Shown: positions 8,536 through 16,022 of the stretch, in pieces
Position numbering within the stretch: position 1 is the first letter of the stretch
How the letters are laid out: each line of letters begins with the position of its first letter
Origin: Rhodoferax sp.
GTDB lineage: Bacteria; Pseudomonadota; Gammaproteobacteria; Burkholderiales; Burkholderiaceae_C
NCBI RefSeq assembly: GCF_025356155.1
Contig: NZ_JANXUQ010000191.1
Coordinates: 1 to 53,532, forward strand
Direction: 5' to 3'
Length of the DNA stretch: 53,532 nt
The notes under the pieces: generated by a model
Database searches by the model: none
What the model was told of the DNA's origin: nothing
The model's input: only the letters and a program-made list of their open reading frames with translations
Translations under genes and position numbers: made by a program

Positions 8536-8574
8536 TTAGTTCAGGTAACGCAGGCGGTTGGCAAACTCAAGCAT
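8536..8574 (-). CDS. Tiny ORF 2 in the rsgA leader (12 codons)
   Basis: The frame encodes MLEFANRLRYLN and starts one base after the stop of tiny ORF 1 (TGA-G-ATG), so it could be translated by reinitiation. It has no strong ribosome binding site of its own. The sequence matches nothing I know. A leader peptide that tunes rsgA expression, or a free micro-peptide, are both possible. Confidence 0.4.
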   Translation of the reverse strand: MLEFANRLRYLN

Positions 8575-8575
8575 C

Positions 8576-8617
8576 TCAGGCGGCCAGCACAAAGGGGGTG
8601 GGTGTATGAACAATCAT
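8576..8617 (-). CDS. Tiny ORF 1 in the rsgA leader (13 codons)
   Basis: The frame encodes MIVHTPTPFVLAA. The support is the translation signal: a perfect AAGGAG (8625-8630) stands seven bases before the ATG, better than many real genes in this window. A promoter-like pair lies about 75-100 bases further upstream. It is followed at once by a second tiny frame. The peptide is unknown to me. Confidence 0.5.
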   Translation of the reverse strand: MIVHTPTPFVLAA

Positions 8618-8689
8618 GGAAGCACTCCTTCGCAGTCGGTTGAGAACGTTTGCTGTGGGGCGCGCGGGCCACAACGGTGTGAAGGCGCA

Positions 8690-8718
8690 ATTGTGGTGAC
8701 ATGGGTTTTGCTTGTCAA
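8690..8718 (-). promoter_or_regulatory. Putative sigma-70 promoter for the rsgA leader
   Basis: On the minus strand a consensus -35 TTGACA (8713-8718) is followed after 17 bases by CACAAT (8690-8695), a moderate -10. Transcription from here would run through the two tiny frames to rsgA about 310 bases downstream. The rest of 8618-8801 shows no other feature. Confidence 0.45.
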
Positions 8719-8801
8719 CGCATCGCAGCGTGGTTGGTGCCGTTTTGCAACAGGCCTTGTGCGCAGGGCTTTGCCTGCCATCGGAGACAATTCACACTGA
8801 C

Positions 8802-9986
8802 ATGACGACAACACCCGCATCTTCTTCCATGGCCGCATCCGACTCCGCACCCCAAGCCAGCACAACTGCGCAGCCCATGCTCGCGCATATGCAATCACTG
8901 ATTTCAACGCAAGGCGGCTGGATAGGGTTTGACACCTTCATGGAGCAGGCTTTGTATGCACCGGGCCTGGGTTATTACAGCCGCGGGGCCACTGTGTTTG
9001 GTGTCATGCCACAAGGCCTGAAGAGTGTTAGTGGTGAAGTCAAAGGCGCGGGCAGTGATTTCGTTACCGCCCCCGAAATGACGCCGTTGTTTGGCCAAGC
9101 GCTGGCCCGCCAAATTGCGCAGGCCTTGCAGGTGACGGGCACCGATGAGGTATGGGAATTTGGTGCCGGTACCGGCGCATTGGCTTTGCAGATATTAGAT
9201 GCGTTGGATGCCCTGGGCGTGACGTTGCGCCACTACACCATTGTGGATTTGTCACAACCATTGAAGGAGCGTCAGCGTGCCACGTTGCACGCCCATGCAG
9301 ACCGCGTGCGCTGGGTGGATGCCTTGCCCGAGCAAATGCAAGGCATAGTGATTGGCAACGAAGTGCTGGACGCGATGCCAGTGAAATTACTGGCGCGCAA
9401 TGGGGCTGTGTGGCACGAGCGCGGTGTGGTGTGGGATGCAGCGAGCGCGCGCTTCGCATGGCAAGACTGCCTGACCGAGTTGCGCCCACCCGAGGATGTG
9501 CCCGGCAAGCATGACTACGTGACCGAAATTCACCCGCAAGGCGAGGCCTTTGTGCGCACGCTGGCAGATCATTTAAAGGCGGGCGCCATCTTCCTGTTGG
9601 ACTACGGCTTCCCCGAGCGCGAGTACTACCACGAGCAGCGCCATATGGGCACGGTGATGTGCCACTACACCCACCGCGCTGATGGTGACCCGCTGGTGCT
9701 GGTGGGCGAAAAAGACATCACCGCCCATGTCAACTTCACCGGCATTGCAGTGGCCGCGCAGGACGCCGGGCTGGAGGTGCTGGGCTACACCAGCCAGGCG
9801 CACTTTTTGATGAACTGTGGTTTGGTGGATGCCATGCAGGCCGCGTCCCTTGCGGACCGCGTGGCCGCGCAAAAGCTGATCCTGGAACACGAGATGGGTG
9901 AGTTTTTCAAGGTCATCGGTTTGACCGTCGGCAGCCATTGGGATGCCATGGGTTTCAGCCGTGGCGACCGCACCCACCGCTTGTGA
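8802..9986 (+). CDS. MidA/NDUFAF7-family SAM-dependent methyltransferase
   Basis: A 394-residue protein of the COG1565 family, whose mitochondrial member NDUFAF7 methylates an arginine of complex I. Early on it shows GFDTFMEQALYAPGLGYYS and DFVTAPEMTPLFG. The SAM-binding glycine motif is WEFGAGTGALALQ, followed by IGNEVLDAMPV and the conserved LLDYGFP. The ATG at 8802 is used; a nearby internal ATG (MAASD) is an alternative because the first ~30 residues are low-complexity. A GC-rich repeat follows the stop. Whether it acts on complex I here is inference. Confidence 0.88.
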   Translation: MTTTPASSSMAASDSAPQASTTAQPMLAHMQSLISTQGGWIGFDTFMEQALYAPGLGYYSRGATVFGVMPQGLKSVSGEVKGAGSDFVTAPEMTPLFGQALARQIAQALQVTGTDEVWEFGAGTGALALQILDALDALGVTLRHYTIVDLSQPLKERQRATLHAHADRVRWVDALPEQMQGIVIGNEVLDAMPVKLLARNGAVWHERGVVWDAASARFAWQDCLTELRPPEDVPGKHDYVTEIHPQGEAFVRTLADHLKAGAIFLLDYGFPEREYYHEQRHMGTVMCHYTHRADGDPLVLVGEKDITAHVNFTGIAVAAQDAGLEVLGYTSQAHFLMNCGLVDAMQAASLADRVAAQKLILEHEMGEFFKVIGLTVGSHWDAMGFSRGDRTHRL

Positions 9987-9987
9987 A

Positions 9988-10071
9988 TGTGCCCCCCACG
10001 GTCGCCCACTGTGTATGGCTCTCTGCCCCCCGAGGGGGTTAAATCCGCTTGGGGCGGCCCGGCGCGGATTT
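9988..10071. repeat. GC-rich hairpin repeat, family R2, copy B
   Basis: The reverse complement aligns with copy A at 7174-7248, sharing GCCGGGCCGCCCCAAG and a GGGGGGCAG tail. The stem arms here are AAATCCGC (10041-10048) and GCGGATTT (10064-10071). They differ in sequence from those of copy A but still pair perfectly. It follows the MidA-type gene and probably ends its transcript. Confidence 0.75.
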
Positions 10072-10118
10072 GTGGCCCTGCTCGTCTGCTGCGTGATTTA
10101 CGCTAAGATCGTGCCTCT

Positions 10119-10469
10119 ATGCGCTCACGGTTTTTCAACAGAATATCCAAGGGCCACCTCGCGTGGCTGCTGGGCATTTTGTTGCTCATGCCACTGGCGC
10201 AGAACGCTGCAGCCTGGCACCAGATATCGCATGCACAAAGCCAGGCATCTGAAAAGCCGGACCCGCAATCGCCAACCACGGTTGCCGACTATTGCGACCT
10301 TTGCCAGATCGCTGCGGCAACCGGCGGGGGCTTACTGCCCACGCAGACCATTGCGTTCGGCGCCACTGCCGCGCCCTGTGCCGTTACCCGCTTCACCTGC
10401 CAGTCGGGGGCTGCCAAGCCGCTGTGGCAACCCTACGCCAGTCGCGCGCCTCCTTTCGCTCTGAGTTGA
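10119..10469 (+). CDS. DUF2946-like exported protein
   Basis: A 116-residue protein with an N-terminal signal or anchor segment (LAWLLGILLLMPLAQNAAA), a histidine and cysteine motif (WHQISH and CDLCQ) and the final RAPPFA-type tail seen in DUF2946 proteins, often found near copper or zinc uptake genes. It is the first gene of a set that includes an outer-membrane barrel, a metal-binding lipoprotein-like receptor and a permease. A -10-like TAAGAT (10104-10109) lies very close to the ATG, so the transcript may be almost leaderless. Its biochemical role is unknown. Confidence 0.7.
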   Translation: MRSRFFNRISKGHLAWLLGILLLMPLAQNAAAWHQISHAQSQASEKPDPQSPTTVADYCDLCQIAAATGGGLLPTQTIAFGATAAPCAVTRFTCQSGAAKPLWQPYASRAPPFALS

Positions 10470-10542
10470 CCCTTGCCTTTCGGCGTTGATGTGGCCCGTG
10501 CCGCACTGCGCCGTGGATTGTCATTTTTCGGAGCGAATCCCT

Positions 10543-11976
10543 ATGAAGTTTTTTATTCCGGTGAGCCTCGCGCTTGCCCTGGCCGCGCCATTGGGCACCC
10601 TGGCCGCATCTCCCCAACCGCCTAAAGCCATCAACCCTGCTGATGTGCAAAGCCTGCACCAGGAAATCGCGTCCATGCGGGCTGACTACGAGGCCCGGCT
10701 CAAGGCGTTGGAGCAGCGCCTGATGGCTGCCGAGCGCCAGGCGCCGGTGAACGCAGTGGTACCAACACCCCAACCTGCACTGGTCACTGCTGCAGTAGCG
10801 CCCCCACCATCTGCTCTGGTTGTACCAACACCAGCGGCCGCCAACGGTGGCGCCAATGCCTTCAACCCCGCCATGTCATTGATCCTGTCTGGTCAGTACA
10901 CCAACACCAGCGTCAGCCCGGGCGCTTACGGCATTAGCGGTTTCCAGTTGCCCAAGGCGTCTGCGGCCGGGCCCGGCGCACGCAGCTTCAACCTGGGTGA
11001 ATCGGAGCTGGGCTTTTCAGCCAACATCGACCCCTGGTTGCGCGGTGCCGCCAATATCTCTTTGCATGGCGACGACACCGTCTCGGTGGAAGAAGCTTTC
11101 ATCCAGACCACAGGATTGGGTAATGGCCTGGGCTTGAAGGCCGGGCGTTTCCTGTCAGGCATTGGCTACCTGAATGCGCACCACGCCCACACCTGGGACT
11201 TTGCCGACAACCCGTTGGCCTATCAGGCCCTGCTCGGCACGCAGTACCGCGACGACGGCCTGCAGATCAACTGGCTGGCACCGACTGACCAGTACATCGA
11301 GCTGGGCCTGGAGTTAGGCAGTGGCCGCAACTTCCCCGGTAGCGACACAGGCAAAAACGGGGCTGGTATGGTGTCGTTCTCGGCGCACACTGGCGGTGAC
11401 ATAGGCGTCAGCCACAACTGGCGCGCCGGCATTTCATGGCTGCGCACTGAGGCCGGTGGCCAGGAACTGAGCGGCCTGGACGCGTCGAACAGCTTGGTGG
11501 CTAACGCTTTCAGCGGCAGCACTGAAGTTGCCATCCTCGACGGCATCTGGAAGTGGGCACCGCACGGCAACGCAACGCGCACCAACTTCAAGCTGCAGGG
11601 CGAATACTTGCAAAGCACGCGCAGTGGCACGCTCGCGTATGACGTAGCCGGAGCCAACACCAGCGATGCCTACAACGCTGTGCAATCCGGCTGGTATCTG
11701 CAAGGCGTCTACCAGTTTATGCCGAACTGGCGCATAGGCCTGCGCACCGAACAACTGGACGCCCGGTCGCCCAACTACGGCATCAACGCCGCAGCCCTTG
11801 CGGGCACTGGCTACAAGCCCAGCAAAGACACGCTGATGCTGGACTACAACCCAAGTGAGTTCTCGCGGATACGCCTGCAGCTGGCGCAAGACCGCTCGCG
11901 CGAGAACCAGACCGACAACCAGGTCTTTTTGCAGTACCAGATGAGCCTTGGCGCGCACGGCACCCACGGCTATTGA
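10543..11976 (+). CDS. Outer-membrane beta-barrel protein of the metal-uptake cluster
   Basis: A 477-residue protein with a signal peptide (FFIPVSLALALAAPLGTLA), a short coiled coil (QEIASMRADYEARLKALEQR, about residues 43-62), a proline/alanine-rich linker, and a long region of alternating strands typical of a porin-like barrel. It has no TonB plug domain. The coiled coil plus barrel layout resembles porins whose N-terminal helix trimerises. The start is the ATG that opens the signal peptide. It sits between the DUF2946 gene and a ZnuA-like gene, so a role in passage of a metal or its chelate is likely. The substrate is not evident. Confidence 0.75.
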   Translation: MKFFIPVSLALALAAPLGTLAASPQPPKAINPADVQSLHQEIASMRADYEARLKALEQRLMAAERQAPVNAVVPTPQPALVTAAVAPPPSALVVPTPAAANGGANAFNPAMSLILSGQYTNTSVSPGAYGISGFQLPKASAAGPGARSFNLGESELGFSANIDPWLRGAANISLHGDDTVSVEEAFIQTTGLGNGLGLKAGRFLSGIGYLNAHHAHTWDFADNPLAYQALLGTQYRDDGLQINWLAPTDQYIELGLELGSGRNFPGSDTGKNGAGMVSFSAHTGGDIGVSHNWRAGISWLRTEAGGQELSGLDASNSLVANAFSGSTEVAILDGIWKWAPHGNATRTNFKLQGEYLQSTRSGTLAYDVAGANTSDAYNAVQSGWYLQGVYQFMPNWRIGLRTEQLDARSPNYGINAAALAGTGYKPSKDTLMLDYNPSEFSRIRLQLAQDRSRENQTDNQVFLQYQMSLGAHGTHGY

Positions 11977-12003
11977 TCCCGTTCATGCTTTAAGGAGCAC
12001 GTG

Positions 12004-12924
12004 ATGATGAAACACAAAAAATCTTTGTTGCTAGTGCTGATCGCACCACTGGTGCTGTTGGCCGTGCCTGCCCACGCGGCCCTGCGGGTGTTTGCCTGCG
12101 AGCCCGAGTGGGGCGCCTTGGCACAAGAGCTGGGTGGCAATCTGGTCGAGGTGTCGGTGGCGACCAGCGCCTTGCAAGACCCGCACCAAATCCAGGCCAA
12201 GCCCAGCCTGATCGCCCGGGCGCGCAGTGCGGACCTGGTGGTCTGCACCGGCGCGGAACTGGAGATCGGCTGGCTGCCGGTGCTGTTACAGCAGTCTGGC
12301 AATGCCAAGGTGCAAGATGGCCAACCGGGCAACTTTGCCGCCGCCAACTTTGTGCGCAAGCTGGACGTGCCGGGCCAGTTGGACCGCGCGCAGGGCGACG
12401 TGCATGCCGCGGGCAACCCGCACATCCAGACCGACCCGCGCAACATCGCGCTGGTGGCCACGGCCTTGGGCGCACGCCTGCAGCAGGTCGACGCCGCGCA
12501 TGCCAGCCAGTACGCGCAGCGCCTGGCGGACTTCTCGCAGCGCTGGCAACAGGCCATAGGCCGCTGGACCGCGCAGGCCGCACCCATCAAGGGCGCAGCG
12601 GTCGTGTCGCAGCACAAGGCCTTTGTCTACCTGTACGACTGGCTCGGCTTGAAAGAGGTGGCGGTGCTGGAGCCCAAACCCGGTGTCGAACCCACGGCCT
12701 CGCACCTGCAAGAGGTGCTGGTGGCGCTGAAGACCACGCCGGCAAAAATGACGCTGTACTCCGCCTACCAGGACGCCAAGGCATCCGACTGGCTGCAGCG
12801 CAATGCCGGTGTGCCGGCCGTCAAGATCCCGTTCACGGTGGGCGGCACGGATGCGGCCAAAGACCTGTTTGGTTTGTTTGATGACACCGTAACGCGCCTG
12901 GTCGAAGCCGGAGTAAAACGTTGA
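12004..12924 (+). CDS. Metal ABC transporter substrate-binding protein, ZnuA-like
   Basis: A cluster A-I periplasmic metal-binding protein of 306 residues with a clear signal peptide (hydrophobic run ending VPAHA). Candidate metal ligands are the histidines in DPHQIQAKPS, NPHIQTDP and SQHKAFVYLYDWLGL, which match the first three ligands of ZnuA-type receptors. An acidic fourth ligand may lie in YQDAKASDWL. The histidine-rich loop of many ZnuA proteins is missing. AAGGAG at 11992-11997 points to the ATG at 12004 (12001 GTG and 12007 ATG are alternatives). Its stop overlaps the permease start. Zinc is likely; manganese cannot be excluded. Confidence 0.88.
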   Translation: MMKHKKSLLLVLIAPLVLLAVPAHAALRVFACEPEWGALAQELGGNLVEVSVATSALQDPHQIQAKPSLIARARSADLVVCTGAELEIGWLPVLLQQSGNAKVQDGQPGNFAAANFVRKLDVPGQLDRAQGDVHAAGNPHIQTDPRNIALVATALGARLQQVDAAHASQYAQRLADFSQRWQQAIGRWTAQAAPIKGAAVVSQHKAFVYLYDWLGLKEVAVLEPKPGVEPTASHLQEVLVALKTTPAKMTLYSAYQDAKASDWLQRNAGVPAVKIPFTVGGTDAAKDLFGLFDDTVTRLVEAGVKR

Positions 12925-13706
12925 GCTGGGCGATGAACTGGGCCGCGCTGGATTGGGGCATCCTTGGCCCCGCGTTCATCGCCGGCCTGTTGGTGCTGGC
13001 TACCCATGTGCCCTTGGGCGCGCAGGTGCTGGACCGCGGCATCGTGTTCATCGACCTGGCCATCGCGCAGATCGCCGGGTTGGGCGTCATCGCGGCGGAC
13101 GCCGTTGGTTTGCCCGAGGGTGGCGTGGCCGTGCAAATTGCCGCAGTGGTAGCGGCGCTGCTGGGCGCCTTGCTGCTGACATGGACCGAGCGCAAGGCTC
13201 CGCACCAGCAGGAGGCCTTGATCGGCGTGATGTTTATCTTGGCCGCCTGTGCTGGCATCCTGCTGCTGTCGGGCAATCCGCATGGCGGCGAGCATTTGAA
13301 GGAATTGCTGGTAGGCCAGATACTTTGGGTCAACACCACGCAACTGCTGTGGCTGGGCGGTGTGTCTGCCCTGATTTTGTTTGCACTGTGGCGCGGCTGG
13401 GTGGCCAGGCTGGGGCGCTTTGGTTTTTATGCGGTGTTTGCGTTGGCGGTGACCGCATCGGTGCAATTGGTGGGGGTCTATTTGGTGTTCGCGAGCCTCA
13501 TCATTCCTGCGCTGGCCACGCGAGCACCGGCGAGCGGCAAGCGGCATGGCGTGGCCTATGCGATTGGTGTGGTGGGTTATGCGTTGGGTCTGGCCTTGTC
13601 GGCGGTGCTGGATCTGCCGTCCGGTGCGGTCATTGTGTGGACGTTGGCGGCTTGTGCGCTGGCCTGGGCCTGGATCAACGGCGCGCGCGCGGCCAAGGCA
13701 GTCTGA
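12921..13706 (+). CDS. Metal ABC transporter permease, ZnuB-like
   Basis: A 261-residue integral membrane protein with about eight hydrophobic segments. It has the ABC-3 family features HVPLGAQVLDRGIVFIDLA near the N-terminus and QLVGVYLVFASLIIPALA near the C-terminus. The start is TTG at 12921, overlapping the stop of the binding-protein gene by four bases; an ATG at 12933 is an alternative. No ATP-binding subunit gene lies next to it, which is unusual for this family. Downstream comes a palindromic repeat and the convergent cca gene. Confidence 0.88.
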   Translation: MSWAMNWAALDWGILGPAFIAGLLVLATHVPLGAQVLDRGIVFIDLAIAQIAGLGVIAADAVGLPEGGVAVQIAAVVAALLGALLLTWTERKAPHQQEALIGVMFILAACAGILLLSGNPHGGEHLKELLVGQILWVNTTQLLWLGGVSALILFALWRGWVARLGRFGFYAVFALAVTASVQLVGVYLVFASLIIPALATRAPASGKRHGVAYAIGVVGYALGLALSAVLDLPSGAVIVWTLAACALAWAWINGARAAKAV

Positions 13707-13811
13707 GGGATAGACCTTGAAAGCCGCCGGGCCGCGCCCATCTGCCATGGATAGAGGCCGCTTTGTGGCGGTGGACGCGGGCGCATCTGCCTGCATAGCG
13801 CGCGCTGACCC

Positions 13812-13905
13812 GTAGGCTGGGCGTCAAAGCGTTTTGCTCCGTGTCCTCCGCCCGCTGCGCGGGCTCCCCCTTGACCTGCGCAAAACGCTCTGCCACCCAG
13901 CCTAC
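13812..13905. repeat. Palindromic dispersed repeat, family R1, copy 2
   Basis: The outer arms GTAGGCTGGG (13812-13821) and CCCAGCCTAC (13896-13905) are perfect complements. Inner arms with AAAGCGTTTTGC and GCAAAACGCT continue the stem. The interior closely matches the reverse complement of copy 1 (3940-4038), roughly 80-85% identical by eye. The right arm contains the stop codon of cca (13902-13904), and the element lies between convergent genes, as copy 1 does. Confidence 0.8.
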
Positions 13906-15191
13906 TGGAGGCTGTTGGCTACGGCGTCGATGCGGGCGCGGTGGATCCACTCTCCGATCTTTGGGCCGATAGCCCCCGCTGCCATTGCTTTTTCCGCTAC
14001 TGAATTAGTAGCAATTGATAGTGCGCCTTGCAAGGCGGCTGCTAAGCGTGGCGCTTGTGGGTAAGGCTCGCCGTCCATCCCCAGTCGGCCACGCGCATCA
14101 CATTCGCAGGCCAGTAACACCTCTGCAAAGCGGGACGGTTTGCGGAACGCATCACAACGTTCCAGCAGGCGCACCACGGCTGATGCATTCAATGATTCGC
14201 TGCGGTGGATGTTGCCGTGTTCGCGTGCCACGACCTCAGCCAGCTCCTTGCAGTCCACCGGCACGCGCAGGCGTTGGCAGACGTCCTTCAGCAGTTCTAG
14301 GCTGCGTTCTTCATGGGCGATATGGCGCGGCAGCACATCAGCGGGCGTGGTGCCTTTGCCCAGGTCGTGGGTCAGGCAGGCAAAGCGCACTGCCAATGGC
14401 GCTTGCAGCTTGGCGGCCATGTCCACGACCAGCATCACGTGGACGCCGGTGTCGATTTCGGGGTGGTGTTCCGCGCTCTGCGGCACGCCCCATAAGCTGT
14501 CGAGCGCAGGCAGCAGGCGTCTGAGTGCGCCACAGTCGCGCAGCACGGAGAACATGCGCGAGGGTTGGGCTTCCATTAGCCCGCGGGCCAGCTCTTGCCA
14601 CACGCGCTCCGCTACCAAGTGGTCGGCCTCGCCACTGTCCACCATCTCTCGCAGCAGGGCCTGCGTTTCGGGCGCTACCGTGAAGTCGGTGAAGCGCGCA
14701 GCAAAGCGGGCAAGGCGCAGGATGCGCACCGGGTCTTCGCGGAAGGCAGGGGTCACGTGGCGCAGCACCTTGACTGCAATGTCGCGCTGCCCGCCGTAGG
14801 GGTCCACCAGGTCGCCATTTTTTACCCAAAGTGGGTTTGCTGACGGGTCTTCAAAGGGAAATTGGCCTATAGCCCTCGTGGAATATGCGGGTGCAGCTAT
14901 CGAATTGATAGTGAGGTCGCGCCGGGCCAAGTCTTCTTCCAGTGTGACATCGGGTGCGGCGTGGACTTCAAAGCCGCGGTAGCCGGGCGCGGTGTTGCGC
15001 TCGGTGCGGGCCAGTGCGTACTCTTCCTTGGTCTCTGGATGCAAAAACACCGGAAAGTCTTGCCCGACTTGTAGGTAGCCCTGGTCCAGCAGCATCTGCG
15101 GCGTGGCGCCCACCACCACCCAGTCGCGGTCTTGCACGGGCAGGCCCATCAGAGCATCGCGTACGGCACCGCCGACCAGGTAGGTTTTCAT
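13902..15191 (-). CDS. cca: Multifunctional CCA tRNA nucleotidyltransferase
   Basis: This enzyme adds or repairs the 3' CCA of tRNAs. The 429-residue protein has the class II nucleotidyltransferase start (YLVGGAVRDALMGLPVQDRDW with its DxD-type pair), the RRDLTINSIA segment, the ARFAARF helix region and a C-terminal HD domain (LTHDLGKG) typical of the gammaproteobacterial and betaproteobacterial enzyme. Between TINSIA and LVDPYGG about 20 extra residues are present compared with the family. They are encoded by a copy of the dispersed repeat R3. It starts two bases after the GST stop, so the two genes are one transcription unit. Confidence 0.95.
   Translation of the reverse strand: MKTYLVGGAVRDALMGLPVQDRDWVVVGATPQMLLDQGYLQVGQDFPVFLHPETKEEYALARTERNTAPGYRGFEVHAAPDVTLEEDLARRDLTINSIAAPAYSTRAIGQFPFEDPSANPLWVKNGDLVDPYGGQRDIAVKVLRHVTPAFREDPVRILRLARFAARFTDFTVAPETQALLREMVDSGEADHLVAERVWQELARGLMEAQPSRMFSVLRDCGALRRLLPALDSLWGVPQSAEHHPEIDTGVHVMLVVDMAAKLQAPLAVRFACLTHDLGKGTTPADVLPRHIAHEERSLELLKDVCQRLRVPVDCKELAEVVAREHGNIHRSESLNASAVVRLLERCDAFRKPSRFAEVLLACECDARGRLGMDGEPYPQAPRLAAALQGALSIATNSVAEKAMAAGAIGPKIGEWIHRARIDAVANSLQ
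13995..14026. repeat. Possible partial R3 repeat near the cca 3' end
   Basis: The sequence GCTACTGAATTAGTAGC is a perfect 17-base palindrome, followed by AATTGATAGTGCGC. It resembles the 5' palindromic part of the R3 repeat found elsewhere in cca, in glmU and at 52056. It lies inside the coding sequence and is translated. Similarity is short, so chance or coding constraint is possible. Confidence 0.35.
14859..14913 (-). repeat. Dispersed repeat R3 inserted in frame within cca
   Basis: On the minus strand the element runs from CTATCAATTCGATAGCTGC to ACGAGGGCTATAGGCCAATT. It matches the copy in glmU, which has ACGAGGGCTACAGCCC, and the intergenic copy at 52056-52109, which has ATGAGGGCTACCGGCC. 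It encodes part of the extra segment of Cca (STRAIGQFP). The glmU copy is read in the same frame (NTRATAPFS). Confidence 0.7.
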
Positions 15192-15193
15192 CG

Positions 15194-15889
15194 TTACAGA
15201 GCGCGGGGGCCCATCCGGTAAGGCTCTTCGAAAGCCAGGAAGTCCTTTTCCGCCAAGGCCTCTCTAACCCAGGCTTGCACGCCGGGCAAGGCGTTGACGC
15301 GCTCCACGTAGGCGGCGATGTCGGCGGGCAGCGGCAGAGCATAGGTCTTCATGCGCATGCACACGGGCGCGAAGTAGGCGTCGGCAATCGTGAAGCGGCT
15401 GCCAAACAGCAGCGGGCCACCGTGTTCTTGCAGCAGCGCAGTCCACATCGCCACCAGGCGCTGCACGTCGGCGCGCACGGCGGGTTTGTCGCGCCAGATC
15501 AGCGCCCCAGCGTCTGCCAATTGGGCTTCGATGTTCATCGGGCAGTTGCCGCGCAGCGCGGTGAAGCCGCTGTGCATCTCGGCGCAGATGCTGCGGGCGC
15601 GGGCCCGGGCGGCCGTGTCCGCAGGCCAAAGCTGTTTGTCGGGGAATTGCTCGGCGATGTATTCGGCAATGGCCAGCGTGTCCCACACGGCCAGGTCGCC
15701 ATCCACCAGCAGCGGCACTTTTCCGGTGGGGGTAGCGCTCTGCATTTTTTGCTTGAAGGTGGAGTCTGCGTCGAACGAGTCGAAACGCACCATGACCTCC
15801 TCGAACGGGATGCCGGCCTGGGTCAGCAGCACCCAAGGCCGCATGGACCAGGAGGAGTAGTTTTTGTTGCCTATGTAGAGTTTCAGCAT
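15194..15889 (-). CDS. Glutathione S-transferase family protein
   Basis: A 231-residue GST-like protein. Its N-terminal thioredoxin fold includes NYSSWSMRPW (candidate catalytic Ser/Tyr region) and the cis-proline motif TGKVPLL with DTLAIAEYIAE. A helical C-terminal domain has the conserved FTIADAYFAPV. The class cannot be fixed from sequence alone; it looks like the bacterial group often annotated as YfcF/zeta-like. It is followed after two bases by cca, with which it is probably cotranscribed, though the pairing does not suggest a shared pathway. Confidence 0.9.
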   Translation of the reverse strand: MLKLYIGNKNYSSWSMRPWVLLTQAGIPFEEVMVRFDSFDADSTFKQKMQSATPTGKVPLLVDGDLAVWDTLAIAEYIAEQFPDKQLWPADTAARARARSICAEMHSGFTALRGNCPMNIEAQLADAGALIWRDKPAVRADVQRLVAMWTALLQEHGGPLLFGSRFTIADAYFAPVCMRMKTYALPLPADIAAYVERVNALPGVQAWVREALAEKDFLAFEEPYRMGPRAL

Positions 15890-15906
15890 GGGGTCTTCAG
15901 GGTTTC

Positions 15907-15951
15907 ACCGCCGGGCAGTGCAGCACACGAAGCGGCAAGCGTGGGGGTATA
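15907..15951. repeat. GC-rich repeat, family R2, copy C (internally deleted)
   Basis: CACCGCCGGGC followed by CACACGAAGCGGCAAGCGTGGGGG reproduces the two ends of copy A but lacks the central stem. It lies between slt and the GST gene. The remaining bases up to 16022 show nothing recognisable. Confidence 0.6.
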
Positions 15952-16022
15952 AGTTCATTGAGGCAGTGATATTACGGCGCAATGGTCGGCGCATTGATGA
16001 CGAAACCCCGTGCGATTGATGC

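Noticed and set aside
8558..8800. Plus-strand frame of about 80 codons before the MidA-type gene
   Set aside because: No ribosome site and no family likeness; it overlaps the better supported minus-strand leader of rsgA.
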